A stretch of DNA of 64,000 nt from Burkholderia diffusa. GTDB taxonomy: Bacteria > Pseudomonadota > Gammaproteobacteria > Burkholderiales > Burkholderiaceae. Positions 45,739 through 54,734 of this stretch are shown here, piece after piece (within the stretch, counting starts at the first letter, position 1; each line of letters starts with the position of its first letter). The notes below the pieces were generated by a model, which saw nothing but the letters and a program-made list of their open reading frames with translations, was not told the DNA's origin and made no database searches. Both the position numbers and the translations under genes were made by a program. The stretch spans positions 558,001 to 622,000 of the forward strand of contig NZ_CP013364.1 of NCBI RefSeq assembly GCF_001718315.1, in the 5' to 3' direction.

Positions 45739-46848
45739 TCACGCCGAACGCTGAAAGCGCAACAGCCTGCGCATCGTCGAACCGAGCGCCGCATCGTCGC
45801 TCGGCGCGGCGGGCGCCACCTGTGCGGCGTCGCGCTTCCGCCGTTTCGGATCGAGCCCGGTCCCACCGCTACGCCGCCGCGCCGCATGCCGCTCGATGAC
45901 CCGCTGCAGCAGGCAGAACACGCACAGCAGCGCGCCGATCACGATCCGCGTCCACCACGAACTCAACGTGCCGTCGAACGTGATCAACACCTGGATCGTG
46001 CCGAGGATGCCGACGCCGAACACGGATCCGATCACGTACCCGACGCCGCCCGTGAGCAACGTGCCGCCGATCACGGTCGCGGCGATCGCGTCGAGTTCCA
46101 TCCCCTGCGCCTGCAGCCCGTAGCCGGACAGCACGTACAGCGTAAACACCACGCCGCCTAGCGCCGAACAGAAGCCGCTCAGCGCATATACGCCGACCTT
46201 CGTGCGCGCGACCGGCAGCCCCATCAGCAGCGCCGATCGCTCGTTGCCGCCGACCGCATACACGTTGCGGCCGAAGCGCGTGAAATGCGCGACGTAGATC
46301 GCCGCGGCCAGCGTCACGAGCGCGATCAGCGCGCCCGCGCTCAGCGTCCCGCCACCAACCGGCACGCTGATGCCCGCGAGCGCATGGAAGGTCGGCTCGT
46401 TGATCGTGATCGACTGCGTCGTGATCAGGAAGCACGCGCCGCGCGCGAGAAACATCCCGGCCAGCGTGACGATGAACGGCTGCAGGCGGAAGTAGTGAAT
46501 CAGCGCACCCATCGCCGCGCCGTACAGTGCACCGAATACGAGCACGAGCGGTACGATCGCCCAGACGGGCCAGTGCAACCGTTCGGCGCCGACTGCGCAG
46601 AAGATCGTTGTCAGCGCAACGACAGATCCGACCGACAGGTCAATGCCGCCCGACACGATCACGAACGTCATCCCGATCGCGACGATCAGCAGGAACGCGT
46701 TGTCGACGAGCAGCCCGGTCAGCACCTGCATCGAGAAGAATCCCGTGTACATCACGGATCCGAAGCCGAACAGTGCGGCGAACAGCACGATCGTCACGAC
46801 GATCGGCAGCGTGCGCGGGTCGGTCAACCGTGCGAAGAATCGGTTCAT
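45739..46848 (-). CDS. yjfF: Sugar ABC transporter permease YjfF-like
   Basis: A 369-residue permease of the ribose/galactofuranose (BPD_transp_2) class with about eight to ten helices: MTFVIVSGGIDLSVGSVVAL, LQPFIVTLAGMFLARGACFLI, NVYAVGGNERSALLMGLPVARTK and GTLLTGGVGYVIGS. The C-terminal 50 residues are a basic, Arg-rich tail. Last gene of the ytfQ-ytfR-ytfT-yjfF operon; its start overlaps the previous stop by four bases. In E. coli this system imports galactofuranose; the same is likely but not proven here. Convergent with the kinase gene, 147 bases away. Confidence 0.9.
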   Translation of the reverse strand: MNRFFARLTDPRTLPIVVTIVLFAALFGFGSVMYTGFFSMQVLTGLLVDNAFLLIVAIGMTFVIVSGGIDLSVGSVVALTTIFCAVGAERLHWPVWAIVPLVLVFGALYGAAMGALIHYFRLQPFIVTLAGMFLARGACFLITTQSITINEPTFHALAGISVPVGGGTLSAGALIALVTLAAAIYVAHFTRFGRNVYAVGGNERSALLMGLPVARTKVGVYALSGFCSALGGVVFTLYVLSGYGLQAQGMELDAIAATVIGGTLLTGGVGYVIGSVFGVGILGTIQVLITFDGTLSSWWTRIVIGALLCVFCLLQRVIERHAARRRSGGTGLDPKRRKRDAAQVAPAAPSDDAALGSTMRRLLRFQRSA

Positions 46849-47885
46849 CGCGGCGTGGCTCCGGTGGTGGTGCGCGAACGGGTGGAAGACAGCAGCCGCG
46901 ACGCATGCTGGATCACCAGCGCGCGCGCCGCGTCCGACTGGATCAGCGTCACGACGATCACGACGAGCGCCTTCACGACGAGCGTCGCCTCCGGCGGCAC
47001 GCCGATCGAATAGGTCGTGTAGGTGAGCGTCTGGATGATCAGCGCGCCAAGCACGGAACCCGCGAGGCTGAAGCGGCCGCCGAGCAGCGATGTGCCGCCG
47101 AGCGTCACCGCGAGAATCGCGTCGAGTTCGAGCAGCAGCCCGGCGTTGTTGCCGTCGGCGCTGCGCACGTTCGAGCTGGCGAGAATGCCCGCGAGCGCCG
47201 ACATCACGCCGGAGAACAGATAGACGCCGAACACGACGGCCCCCGCGCGCAGCCCGACGAGCCGCGTCGCGACCGGGTTCACGCCGATCGCGCGGATGAA
47301 CAGGCCGAGCGCCGTGCGGTTCACCAGCAGCGCGGTCGCCGCGATCGTCGCGATCGCGATCCAGACCGAGCACGGCACGGCAGCGAGATAGCCGCCGCCG
47401 AGCTGGAGATAGCCTGGCGCGCCGATCGGGATGATCTGTCCGCCCGTCAGCAACTGCGCGATGCCGCGTCCGGCGACCATCAGGATCAGCGTCGCGATGA
47501 TCGGCTGCATCCCGACGAACGCGACGAGCACGCCGTTCCATGCGCCTGCGAGCAACCCCACGCAGAGTGCGGCGGCCAGCGCCGTGCCGACCCGCGTCGG
47601 ATCGCCATCGAGCACGATCGCCGCGGCCGCGCCGGCAATCGCGACGATCGCGCCGACCGAGATGTCGATCCCGCGCGTCGCGATCACGAGCGTCATGCCG
47701 AGCGACACGATCACGAGCGGCGCCGCGCGATTGAGGATGTCGATCGGCGCGCCGAACAAGTGGCCGTCGAGCACCGCGATCGACAGGAAGCCCGGCCGAT
47801 GGGCGACGTCGAGCGCGAACAGCAGCGCAAGCGTCAGCACCGGCCACACGAGCGGATGGCGAAGCAACGTGCGTAACCGGATCAT
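46845..47885 (-). CDS. ytfT: Sugar ABC transporter permease YtfT-like
   Basis: A 346-residue permease: LVIVSLGMTLVIATRGIDISVGAIVAIAG (core permease signature), GMQPIIATLILMVAGRGIAQLLTGG, FIRAIGVNPVATRLVGLRAG and LDAILAVTLGGTSLLGGRFSLAGS. It would pair with YjfF as a heterodimeric channel. The start at 47885 overlaps the YtfR stop by four bases, and its own stop overlaps the yjfF start by four bases, giving strong coupling through the operon. Confidence 0.9.
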   Translation of the reverse strand: MIRLRTLLRHPLVWPVLTLALLFALDVAHRPGFLSIAVLDGHLFGAPIDILNRAAPLVIVSLGMTLVIATRGIDISVGAIVAIAGAAAAIVLDGDPTRVGTALAAALCVGLLAGAWNGVLVAFVGMQPIIATLILMVAGRGIAQLLTGGQIIPIGAPGYLQLGGGYLAAVPCSVWIAIATIAATALLVNRTALGLFIRAIGVNPVATRLVGLRAGAVVFGVYLFSGVMSALAGILASSNVRSADGNNAGLLLELDAILAVTLGGTSLLGGRFSLAGSVLGALIIQTLTYTTYSIGVPPEATLVVKALVVIVVTLIQSDAARALVIQHASRLLSSTRSRTTTGATPR

Positions 47886-49396
47886 GACCGGCCTCCCGCG
47901 ATCAGTTGATACACGTGTTCCTCCGACGCCTCGGCACCGGTCAGTTCGGCGACCTTGCGGCGATCGCGCAGCACCGCGATCCGGTGGCTCACGCGCACCA
48001 CTTCGCTGATCTCCGACGAGATGAACAGGATCGCGAGCCCCTGCGCGCACAGCGCGAGCACGCGCTCCATGATGTCGAATTTCGCGGCGACGTCGATGCC
48101 GCGCGTCGGCTCGTCGAGGATCAGCAGCTTCGGCTCCGTCGCGAGCCAGCGCGCGAGCAGCACCTTCTGCTGGTTGCCGCCGGACAGCAGCCCGATCGGC
48201 TGCTCCGCGTCGCGCGCCTTGATGCCGAGCCGCGCGATGTATGTCTCGGCGAGTTCGCGCTGGCGCGCGCGGCCGATCAGCCGCCACCAGCCGCGCCGTG
48301 CCTGCAGCGCGAGGACGATGTTCTCGCGGATCGACAACGCCGCGACGATCCCTTCCTTCTTGCGATCCTCCGGGCAATACGCGATCCCGTTGCGCACGGC
48401 ATCGTGCGGCGACGCGAGACGCTTGCGCGCACCGTCGATCTCGATCGCGCCGGTGTCGGTGCGCTCGGCCGCGAACGCGAGCCGCGCGGTTTCCGTGCGC
48501 CCGGAGCCGAGCAGCCCGGCCAGCCCCACGATTTCGCCGGGCCGCACGTCGAGGTCGAGCGGGCTCATCATTCCGCGCCGGCCGGCCTGCTGCATCGACA
48601 GGAACGGCGCGGCCGCATCGGCATCACGCTGCACGGCCGCCGCGCCTGCCTGCAGCGTGCCGGACATCGGTTCGCGGCCAGTCATCTTCGCGACCAGCAT
48701 GTCGACCGGCAATTCGCGCGCGAGATACTCGCCCTCGCGCTCGCCGTTGCGCATCACCGTGATCCGGTCGGACACCGCATAGGTCTGTTCGAGAAAATGC
48801 GTGACGAACAGGATCGCGATGCCCGACGCCTTCAGCCGGCGCAGCACGTCGAAGAGCCGAGCGACCTCGCCGTCGTCGAGGCTCGATGTCGGTTCGTCGA
48901 GAATCAGCACGCGCGCATCCACCGACACGGCTCGCGCGATCGCGACCATCTGCTGCACCGCGATCGGATATGCATCGAGCGAGCGCGTGACGTCGAGCGA
49001 CAGGTCGAGCTCGGCGAGCGCATCGCGCGCCCGCGCATGGATCGTCTTCCAGTCGATCGCGCCGCGCCGCATCGGCTGCCGGCCCGCGAAGATGTTCTCG
49101 GCGACCGACAGGTTCGCGCACAGGTTCACTTCCTGGTACAGCGTCTGGATGCCCGCGGCCTCGGCCTCGCGCGGCGCGGCGAAGTGCACCGGCGCGCCGC
49201 CGACGCGAATCTCGCCCGCATCGTGCGCATGAACGCCGGTCAGCACGTTGATCAGCGTCGACTTGCCGGCGCCGTTCTGGCCCATCAGCGCGTGGATCTC
49301 GCCCGGAAACAGCCGGAAGTTCACGCGCTGCAGCGCGTTCACGCCCGGGAACGCCTTGTCGATGCCGATCATCTCGACCACCGGCGGATTCGTCAT
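47882..49396 (-). CDS. ytfR: Sugar ABC transporter double ATPase YtfR-like
   Basis: A 504-residue protein with two ABC ATPase halves. The first has GQNGAGKSTLINVLTG (Walker A) and VLILDEPTSSLDD (Walker B); its signature is degenerate. The second has a degenerate Walker A (LLGSGRTETARL) but intact LSGGNQQKVLLARW and LLILDEPTRGIDV. This half-and-half pattern is normal for monosaccharide ATPases such as MglA and YtfR. It powers the YtfT/YjfF permease. The start at 49396 is 68 bases after the ytfQ stop. Confidence 0.93.
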   Translation of the reverse strand: MTNPPVVEMIGIDKAFPGVNALQRVNFRLFPGEIHALMGQNGAGKSTLINVLTGVHAHDAGEIRVGGAPVHFAAPREAEAAGIQTLYQEVNLCANLSVAENIFAGRQPMRRGAIDWKTIHARARDALAELDLSLDVTRSLDAYPIAVQQMVAIARAVSVDARVLILDEPTSSLDDGEVARLFDVLRRLKASGIAILFVTHFLEQTYAVSDRITVMRNGEREGEYLARELPVDMLVAKMTGREPMSGTLQAGAAAVQRDADAAAPFLSMQQAGRRGMMSPLDLDVRPGEIVGLAGLLGSGRTETARLAFAAERTDTGAIEIDGARKRLASPHDAVRNGIAYCPEDRKKEGIVAALSIRENIVLALQARRGWWRLIGRARQRELAETYIARLGIKARDAEQPIGLLSGGNQQKVLLARWLATEPKLLILDEPTRGIDVAAKFDIMERVLALCAQGLAILFISSEISEVVRVSHRIAVLRDRRKVAELTGAEASEEHVYQLIAGGRS

Positions 49397-49464
49397 GGAT
49401 TGCCCTCGATTCGAAGCGGATGGCGGACGGCGGCAGCCGCGCCGCCGCCCGCGCCCGCCGGGAC

Positions 49465-50427
49465 TCAGTACTTGCGGGTCGGCAGCACTTGCGCCGCAAC
49501 GCTCATCGGGAACACCGTCTCGTTCGTGACGATGCGCTTCGGCAGCTGCTTGCCGGCGACGACGTCCTTCACCGCGGTCATCAGTTGCGGGCCGAGCAGC
49601 GGGCTGCATTCGACGTCGACGTTGATCTTGCCGGCCACCATCGCCTGGAATCCGCCCTTGGTCGCGTCGAACGACACGACGCTCACGTCCTTGCCCGGCT
49701 TGATGCCGGCCTCCTCCATCGCCTGGATCGCGCCGAGCGCCATGTCGTCGTTGTGCGCGTAGACGACGTTGATCTGCTTGCCGTAGGTCTTCGCGAACGC
49801 TTCCATCACCTGCTTGCCGCCGGCGAGCGTGAAGTCGCCGCTTTGCGACGCGATCACCTTGAACTTCGGATTGTTCTTGATCACCTCGAGCAGACCCGCG
49901 CGGCGGTCGTTGGCCGGCGCGGAGCCGACCGTGCCCTGCAGCTCGACGATGTTGATCGGGCCCGCATCGTTCTTGTAGCGCTCTTCCATCCAGTGGCCGG
50001 CGCGTCGCCCTTCCTCGAGGAAGTCGGAACCGATCATCGTCACGTACAGCGACGGATCCTTCACGTCGACGCCGCGATCGGTCAGGATCACCGGGATATG
50101 GGCCGCCTTCGCTTCGGTCAGCACCGGCTCCCAGCCCGACTCCACGACCGGCGAGAACGCGATCACGTCGACCTTCTGCGCGATGAACGAGCGGATCGCG
50201 CGAATCTGGTTTTCCTGCTTCTGCTGCGCGTCCGAGAATTTCAGGTTGATGCCGGCGTCCTTCGCCGCGCTCTTCACCGACACGGTGTTCGCGGTGCGCC
50301 AGGCGCTCTCCGCGCCGACCTGCGAAAACCCGAGCGTGATCGGCTTTTGCTGCGCGTGCGCGCCCGACGCGAATACCGTCGCCGCGGCGACGAGCGCACC
50401 GGCCGTCAGCTTCCTGATGAATGTCAT
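49465..50427 (-). CDS. ytfQ: Sugar ABC transporter periplasmic binding protein YtfQ-like
   Basis: A 320-residue type I periplasmic binding protein: signal peptide MTFIRKLTAGALVAAATVFASGAHA cleaved before QQKP; then ITLGFSQVGAESAWRTANT, VIAFSPVVESGWEPVLTEAK and VVYAHNDDMALGAIQAMEEAG. This matches YtfQ, which binds galactofuranose in E. coli. First gene of the operon; no LacI- or GntR-type regulator is adjacent, but a 12-bp perfect palindrome lies about 195 bases upstream (50621-50632). Confidence 0.92.
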   Translation of the reverse strand: MTFIRKLTAGALVAAATVFASGAHAQQKPITLGFSQVGAESAWRTANTVSVKSAAKDAGINLKFSDAQQKQENQIRAIRSFIAQKVDVIAFSPVVESGWEPVLTEAKAAHIPVILTDRGVDVKDPSLYVTMIGSDFLEEGRRAGHWMEERYKNDAGPINIVELQGTVGSAPANDRRAGLLEVIKNNPKFKVIASQSGDFTLAGGKQVMEAFAKTYGKQINVVYAHNDDMALGAIQAMEEAGIKPGKDVSVVSFDATKGGFQAMVAGKINVDVECSPLLGPQLMTAVKDVVAGKQLPKRIVTNETVFPMSVAAQVLPTRKY

Positions 50428-50853
50428 GGTCCGTCTCCGATGATGTCGTTGTATGCCGCGGCGCCGGGCCGGCGCGGTGCCGTGCTGTGCTGTTGTGGTT
50501 CTGCGTGGCGCGGGCGCGGGTCGGGGCGGCGCCGGCCGGCGCGTGCGGCCGGTCCGGTATGTGCGCCCCGGATCAGTCTAGGAACAAGTCCGATAACCTT
50601 CCAATGAAATATTGGATTGAACCGATATCGGTATCGGCATACGTATAAACACCTAGCGCTCCGCGCGCGTCCGACCGGCTGGCAGCCTCGGCCGGCGTCA
50701 CGAGTATCCACCTTCTTCGCGTGCTCCATCCGTGTGGACGTGAACTCAACGTGGACCGGGCGGCGGGTTCCTCGGCGGCGCACGGATCTTGCTCAGGCGG
50801 CTGGCAAGCGCCGTTCAAGCCCCGCGACGGCCGCCCCGACGACAAGGAGAACA
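50428..50853. other. Divergent spacer between ytfQ and topoisomerase IB
   Basis: No gene. The ytfQ side (50428-50570) is GC-rich leader sequence; about 50580-50650 is AT-richer and contains the palindrome; AAGGAGA at 50844-50850 is the ribosome-binding site of the topoisomerase gene. Confidence 0.45.
50621..50632. promoter_or_regulatory. Palindrome upstream of the ytfQ operon, candidate operator
   Basis: ACCGATATCGGT is a perfect 12-bp palindrome in the AT-richer patch of the ytfQ/topoisomerase spacer, followed by a partial second half-site (ATCGG). The form suits a LacI- or other dimeric sugar regulator. Confidence 0.45.
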
Positions 50854-51942
50854 ATGATGCCCGCCGCGCATGAACCGCAATCGCCGCACTGGGATAAGCC
50901 GCTGCGCCATGTCGACGACCGGCGCCCCGGCTATACGCGCCGGCGGTTGCGCCACGGCTTCGCGTACTACACGCAGGACGGCGTCCGGATCCGCGACCCC
51001 GACGAAATCGCCCGCATCGATGCGCTCGCGATTCCGCCTGCGTATACCGACGTCTGGATCTGCATGGACCCGCGCGGCCACTTGCAGGCGACGGGGCGCG
51101 ATGCGCGCGGGCGCAAGCAGTATCGCTATCACCCGCAATGGCGCGAGACGCGCGACGCGAACAAGTACGCGCGGATGGCAGCCTTCGCCCGCGCGCTGCC
51201 GCGCATCCGCAAGCGTGTCGCGCACGATCTGGCACTGCCCGGGATGCCGCGCGACAAGATCGTCGCGACGATCGTCCGGCTGCTCGACACGACGCTCGCG
51301 CGGATCGGCAACGCCGAGTACGCGCGCGAAAACGCGTCGTACGGGCTGACGACGCTGCGCAAACGGCACGTGACCATCCGGCCGGGACAGGTTCGCCTGC
51401 GCTACACGGGCAAGAGCGGCATCGAGCATGACGTGACCGTGGAAGACCCGCGCGTCGGACGGATCGTGCGGCGCTGTGCGGAGCTGCCCGGGCACGAATT
51501 GTTCCAGTATGTGGACGACGACGGCGCACGTCATTCGATCGGCTCGTCCGACGTGAACGACTATCTGCGCGAAGCAGCAGGCGCGGAGTTCACCGCGAAG
51601 GATTACCGGACATGGGCGGGCAGCGTGCAGGCGCTGGCATTGCTGCGACGCGTCCCGCATGAGGATGTCACGCATGCGCGCAAGCAGATCGTCGAAACGG
51701 TGCGGGCCGTCGCCGACATATTGCGCAACACGCCGGCCGTGTGCCGGCGCTGCTACATCCACCCGGCCGTGCTCGATGCGTTCGAAGCCGGGATGCTCGC
51801 GGCGCTCGAGGTGCACCGATCGCCGCGAGGGCTGCGCGCGGACGAAGCCGCGTTCGCCGCGTTGCTCGAGCAGGCGGCGCGCCCCGCTCGAATCAATCCG
51901 GATTGCGCCCGATCAGAAACCGCTCGCGACGGCCGCCCTTGA
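50854..51942 (+). CDS. DNA topoisomerase IB
   Basis: A 362-residue poxvirus-like type IB topoisomerase. It shows HGFAYYTQDGVRIRDPDEIARI, IPPAYTDVWICMDPRGHLQATGRD, QYRYHPQWRE, the catalytic Arg/Lys regions (LRKRHVTIRP, RLRYTGKSG, KDYRTWAGS) and the nucleophile Tyr301 in RRCYIHPAVLDAF. It relaxes positive and negative supercoils without ATP by a 3'-phosphotyrosine intermediate. Bacteria need it only as an accessory enzyme. The start at 50854 is set by AAGGAGA. Its 3' end overlaps the convergent H-NS-like gene by 50 bases. Confidence 0.92.
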   Translation: MMPAAHEPQSPHWDKPLRHVDDRRPGYTRRRLRHGFAYYTQDGVRIRDPDEIARIDALAIPPAYTDVWICMDPRGHLQATGRDARGRKQYRYHPQWRETRDANKYARMAAFARALPRIRKRVAHDLALPGMPRDKIVATIVRLLDTTLARIGNAEYARENASYGLTTLRKRHVTIRPGQVRLRYTGKSGIEHDVTVEDPRVGRIVRRCAELPGHELFQYVDDDGARHSIGSSDVNDYLREAAGAEFTAKDYRTWAGSVQALALLRRVPHEDVTHARKQIVETVRAVADILRNTPAVCRRCYIHPAVLDAFEAGMLAALEVHRSPRGLRADEAAFAALLEQAARPARINPDCARSETARDGRP

Positions 51943-52201
51943 TCCACCCCGGCTCCCGGCCGCGTCCGCTCCAGGTCGCGCCGGTCTTCGGATCGCGATA
52001 CCGGGGCGCCGATGCGCTCTTGCGCGACGTCGTTTTCGCGGCGCGGCCGTGGCGGCCGAAGATCTGGCTGGCGGTCAGGCCGTACTCGGCGACCCGGGTG
52101 CGAATCTCCTGAATGACGGCCTCGAGTTCGGCGAGCCGGGCTTCCTCGACACGCTTCATCAATTCATCGGCTTGCGCCTTCAATTCGCGATAACCGGACA
52201 T
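51893..52201 (-). CDS. H-NS-family nucleoid protein
   Basis: A 102-residue H-NS-like protein: an N-terminal coiled-coil oligomerisation helix (SGYRELKAQADELMKRVEEAR), a basic linker, and a C-terminal DNA-binding domain with YRDPKTGATWSGRGREPGW and the terminal ERFLI. Such proteins silence AT-rich DNA. GGAGGA upstream fixes the start at 52201; the longer frame to 52297 is dismissed. Its last 50 bases overlap the end of the topoisomerase IB gene on the other strand. Confidence 0.92.
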   Translation of the reverse strand: MSGYRELKAQADELMKRVEEARLAELEAVIQEIRTRVAEYGLTASQIFGRHGRAAKTTSRKSASAPRYRDPKTGATWSGRGREPGWIKGGRRERFLIGRNPD

Positions 52202-52318
52202 GCGATTCCTCCACATTTTCATGGCGTGAGAAAAGACCGAATGGACGCGGGATTGCCACGATGCAATCCGCTTGAAAGCCGTGAGTCGAACATCCATTCG
52301 GGAAAACCGGAAAGCGGC

Positions 52319-52552
52319 TCACGCACGGCCCGGCGCGTTTTCGGCGCGAAATTCACACACCAGTTCGCCGCGGGCCGCAAGTTCGTCGATCTGATCCGGC
52401 GTCAACGCGTCGATCGATGCGGCCATTTCATCCGAAATGCCCAATTGCCGCTTGCCCTGTTCAAAGTCGATACGCAAGATGCGCTGCGCGAGCGCGAGAT
52501 ATGCGCGGTTGAATTCCGCGATTGCATCGAAGATGTCGCCGTGTCCGGTCAT
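52319..52552 (-). CDS. Orphan FlhD-like protein
   Basis: A 77-residue protein resembling the flagellar master regulator subunit FlhD: FNRAYLALAQRILRID, LGISDEMAASIDALTPDQIDELAARGELVCEFR lines up along its whole length with the core of FlhD, but it is shorter than usual (about 105-116) and lacks most of the C-terminus. No flhC or flagellar gene is nearby. It may partner FlhC from elsewhere or have another role. It lies 118 bases upstream of the H-NS-like gene on the same strand. Confidence 0.75.
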   Translation of the reverse strand: MTGHGDIFDAIAEFNRAYLALAQRILRIDFEQGKRQLGISDEMAASIDALTPDQIDELAARGELVCEFRAENAPGRA

Positions 52553-52932
52553 GACTGCTCCTGAGCCGACGGCGGCCGGTGCGCGTGACGCGCGCAGCGC
52601 CGTGACCGGCCGTCCAGTAGTGAATGCCTGAATCTAAGTCATGCAATCGACGTCATGCCGACAATTCCTAGACGGTATCCGACATTCATGAAATCGGCGC
52701 TTGCAATTCGCGATTGGCGTATTCGTGATTAACGATTCGCAATTCGTCGCTGTCGGATTCGACCTAGATTCGGTCACTACCCGAAACCGGGACGTCAATA
52801 CAATTTTCGAACGGTGCGCAAGTCCGATCGCGCGAACCATACGACACCGGCGAGCGACGATTGCACGCGCGCATCGCCGCCTTTCCTCGGCATCGCTGAT
52901 GCCCGATCCTGAACGGATGGAATCCGACAATC
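52553..52932. other. Divergent spacer between flhD-like gene and galU
   Basis: No gene. The middle (about 52690-52810) is AT-richer and contains two direct copies of GCAATTCG at 52703-52710 and 52739-52746, 36 bases apart, among related ATTCG words. Promoters of galU and of the FlhD-like gene must lie here. Confidence 0.4.
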
Positions 52933-53817
52933 ATGATGAAAGTGACGAAAGCCGTATTTCCGGTCGCGGGTCTCGGCACGCGGTTTCTGCCCGCGACCAA
53001 GGCCAGCCCGAAAGAAATGCTGCCGGTCGTGGACAAGCCGCTGATTCAATACGCGGTCGAGGAGGCGATCGACGCGGGCATCACCGAGATGATTTTCGTG
53101 ACCGGCCGCAGCAAGCGCGCGATCGAAGACCACTTCGACAAGTCCTACGAGATCGAAGCCGAGCTCAAGGCGCGCGGCAAGGAAAAGCTGCTGTCGCTGG
53201 TACGCAGCATCAAGCCGAGTCACGTCGACTGCTTCTACGTGCGCCAGGCCGAAGCGCTGGGGCTCGGCCATGCCGTGCTGTGCGCGGAGAAGCTGGTCGG
53301 CGACCAGCCGTTCGCGGTGATCCTCGCCGACGATCTGCTCGACGGCCCGAGGCCCGTGCTGCGCCAGATGATCGACGTGTTCGATCACTATCACGCGTCG
53401 GTGATCGGCGTGGAGGAAATCGCGCCCGAGGCGTCGAAGTCGTACGGCGTGATCGAAGGCAAGCGTTGGGAGGACAACCTGTTCAAGCTGTCCGGGATCG
53501 TCGAGAAACCCGAGCCGGCGAAGGCACCGTCGAATTTCGGCGTGGTGGGCCGCTACGTGCTGAAGCCGAAGGTGTTCGAACATCTGCGCGCATTGCGTCC
53601 AGGCGCCGGCGGCGAACTGCAGCTGACGGACGCGATCCAGTCGCTGCTCTCGGACGAGCAGGTGCTCGCCCATCGCTACGACGGCACGCGCTTCGATTGC
53701 GGCAGCAAGCTCGGGTACCTGAAGGCGACGGTCGAGTTCGCGCTGCGGCATCCGGAAGTGGCTGCGGATTTCGAAAGCTATCTGGCCACGCGCATGTCGG
53801 CGCTGCTGGCCGCCTGA
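52933..53817 (+). CDS. galU: UTP-glucose-1-phosphate uridylyltransferase
   Basis: A 294-residue GalU: nucleotide-binding motif GLGTRFLPATKASPKEMLPVVDKP with the catalytic Lys, then QYAVEEAIDAGI, the DLLDGP region and FDCGSKLGYLKATVEF near the end. It forms UDP-glucose, the precursor for UDP-galactose and many surface glycans, which fits the polysaccharide locus downstream. Two adjacent ATG codons (52933 and 52936) compete; the second matches the family start MKVTKAVFP. PAP2-family gene follows after 25 bases. Confidence 0.95.
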   Translation: MMKVTKAVFPVAGLGTRFLPATKASPKEMLPVVDKPLIQYAVEEAIDAGITEMIFVTGRSKRAIEDHFDKSYEIEAELKARGKEKLLSLVRSIKPSHVDCFYVRQAEALGLGHAVLCAEKLVGDQPFAVILADDLLDGPRPVLRQMIDVFDHYHASVIGVEEIAPEASKSYGVIEGKRWEDNLFKLSGIVEKPEPAKAPSNFGVVGRYVLKPKVFEHLRALRPGAGGELQLTDAIQSLLSDEQVLAHRYDGTRFDCGSKLGYLKATVEFALRHPEVAADFESYLATRMSALLAA

Positions 53818-53842
53818 TCGGGCCGTCGTCGCGAACCCGGTC

Positions 53843-54430
53843 ATGTGGACGGCCGTCAGCGATCTCGGCGACGCGGCGATGACGTTGCCGCTTGCCGCCG
53901 TGTGCGTCGCCTGGCTCTCGCGCTCGACGGCCGGGCGGCATCATGCGGCGTCATGGGCGCTGATGCTCGCAGCGGGCATGGCGCTGGTCGGCACCACCAA
54001 GATGTTGTACGCAGGCTGCGGGCTCCAGATCCGCGCGATCGATTTCCGCGTGATCAGCGGCCATACGATGCTTGCGTCGGCGGTCTGGCCGATGACATGC
54101 ATGCTGGCGCTGAGCGGCGGCGTGCGACTGCGGGCTAGCACGGCGCTGTCGTTCGGGCTCGCGCTCGGCGCGCTGATCGGCGTCGCGCGCGTGTTCGACG
54201 ACGCACACACGCCGTCGGAAGTCGTCGCCGGCTGGCTCGTCGGCTCGACGGTCGCGCTGGGATTCGCGTGGCGGAACGGCGCGCCGCGCATCGACGCGCG
54301 GTATCGCGCGCTCGTCGCCGGCTCGCTGCTGGCCGTGTCGGCCGTCGCGTATGGCCGTCATGCGCCGATTCAGGCGGCGATCGAAATGTATTCGCCGTTT
54401 TTGTGCGGGCGGTTCGCGCTGCCGCCATGA
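53843..54430 (+). CDS. PAP2-superfamily membrane phosphatase-like protein
   Basis: A 195-residue protein with about five or six hydrophobic helices. It has a PAP2-type core ISGHTMLAS (motif with catalytic His) and ARVFDDAHTPSEVVAGWLVG (second motif with His and downstream Asp/Glu), but the first KxxxxxxRP motif is not clear (KMLYAGCGL). PAP2 enzymes dephosphorylate lipid or undecaprenyl pyrophosphates; recycling of the lipid carrier would suit a polysaccharide region. Probably co-transcribed with galU. Confidence 0.75.
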   Translation: MWTAVSDLGDAAMTLPLAAVCVAWLSRSTAGRHHAASWALMLAAGMALVGTTKMLYAGCGLQIRAIDFRVISGHTMLASAVWPMTCMLALSGGVRLRASTALSFGLALGALIGVARVFDDAHTPSEVVAGWLVGSTVALGFAWRNGAPRIDARYRALVAGSLLAVSAVAYGRHAPIQAAIEMYSPFLCGRFALPP

Positions 54431-54734
54431 CGAGCGCGATCACGCGACCGGACGTCGCTATACGACGCGGCGCCCGCCGCCGACCCCGCCGGAAAAAGAC
54501 AGAATCCCGCGCGAATCGGACAACGCGACTCGCCCGGCCGCTCAACCCCCTATCCTTGATCGCCGGAACCGTTTCGTTCCGGACGACGGATAACGAACGC
54601 ATGTTCCGCGTGCGAACCGTCGCGCAAGCCAGCCCGGCCGACAGGCCCCTTGCCCGGCATCGCACGGCATCTCGCCGCGCAGCGCCGGCACGGCCGGCAC
54701 GCAGCGGATCCGGAGTCTCCGATCGGGCACACGC
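54431..54734. other. Gene-free spacer before the polysaccharide locus
   Basis: About 300 bases, GC-rich, with several short imperfect hairpins but no clear terminator or promoter that I could defend. No gene seen. Confidence 0.35.
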
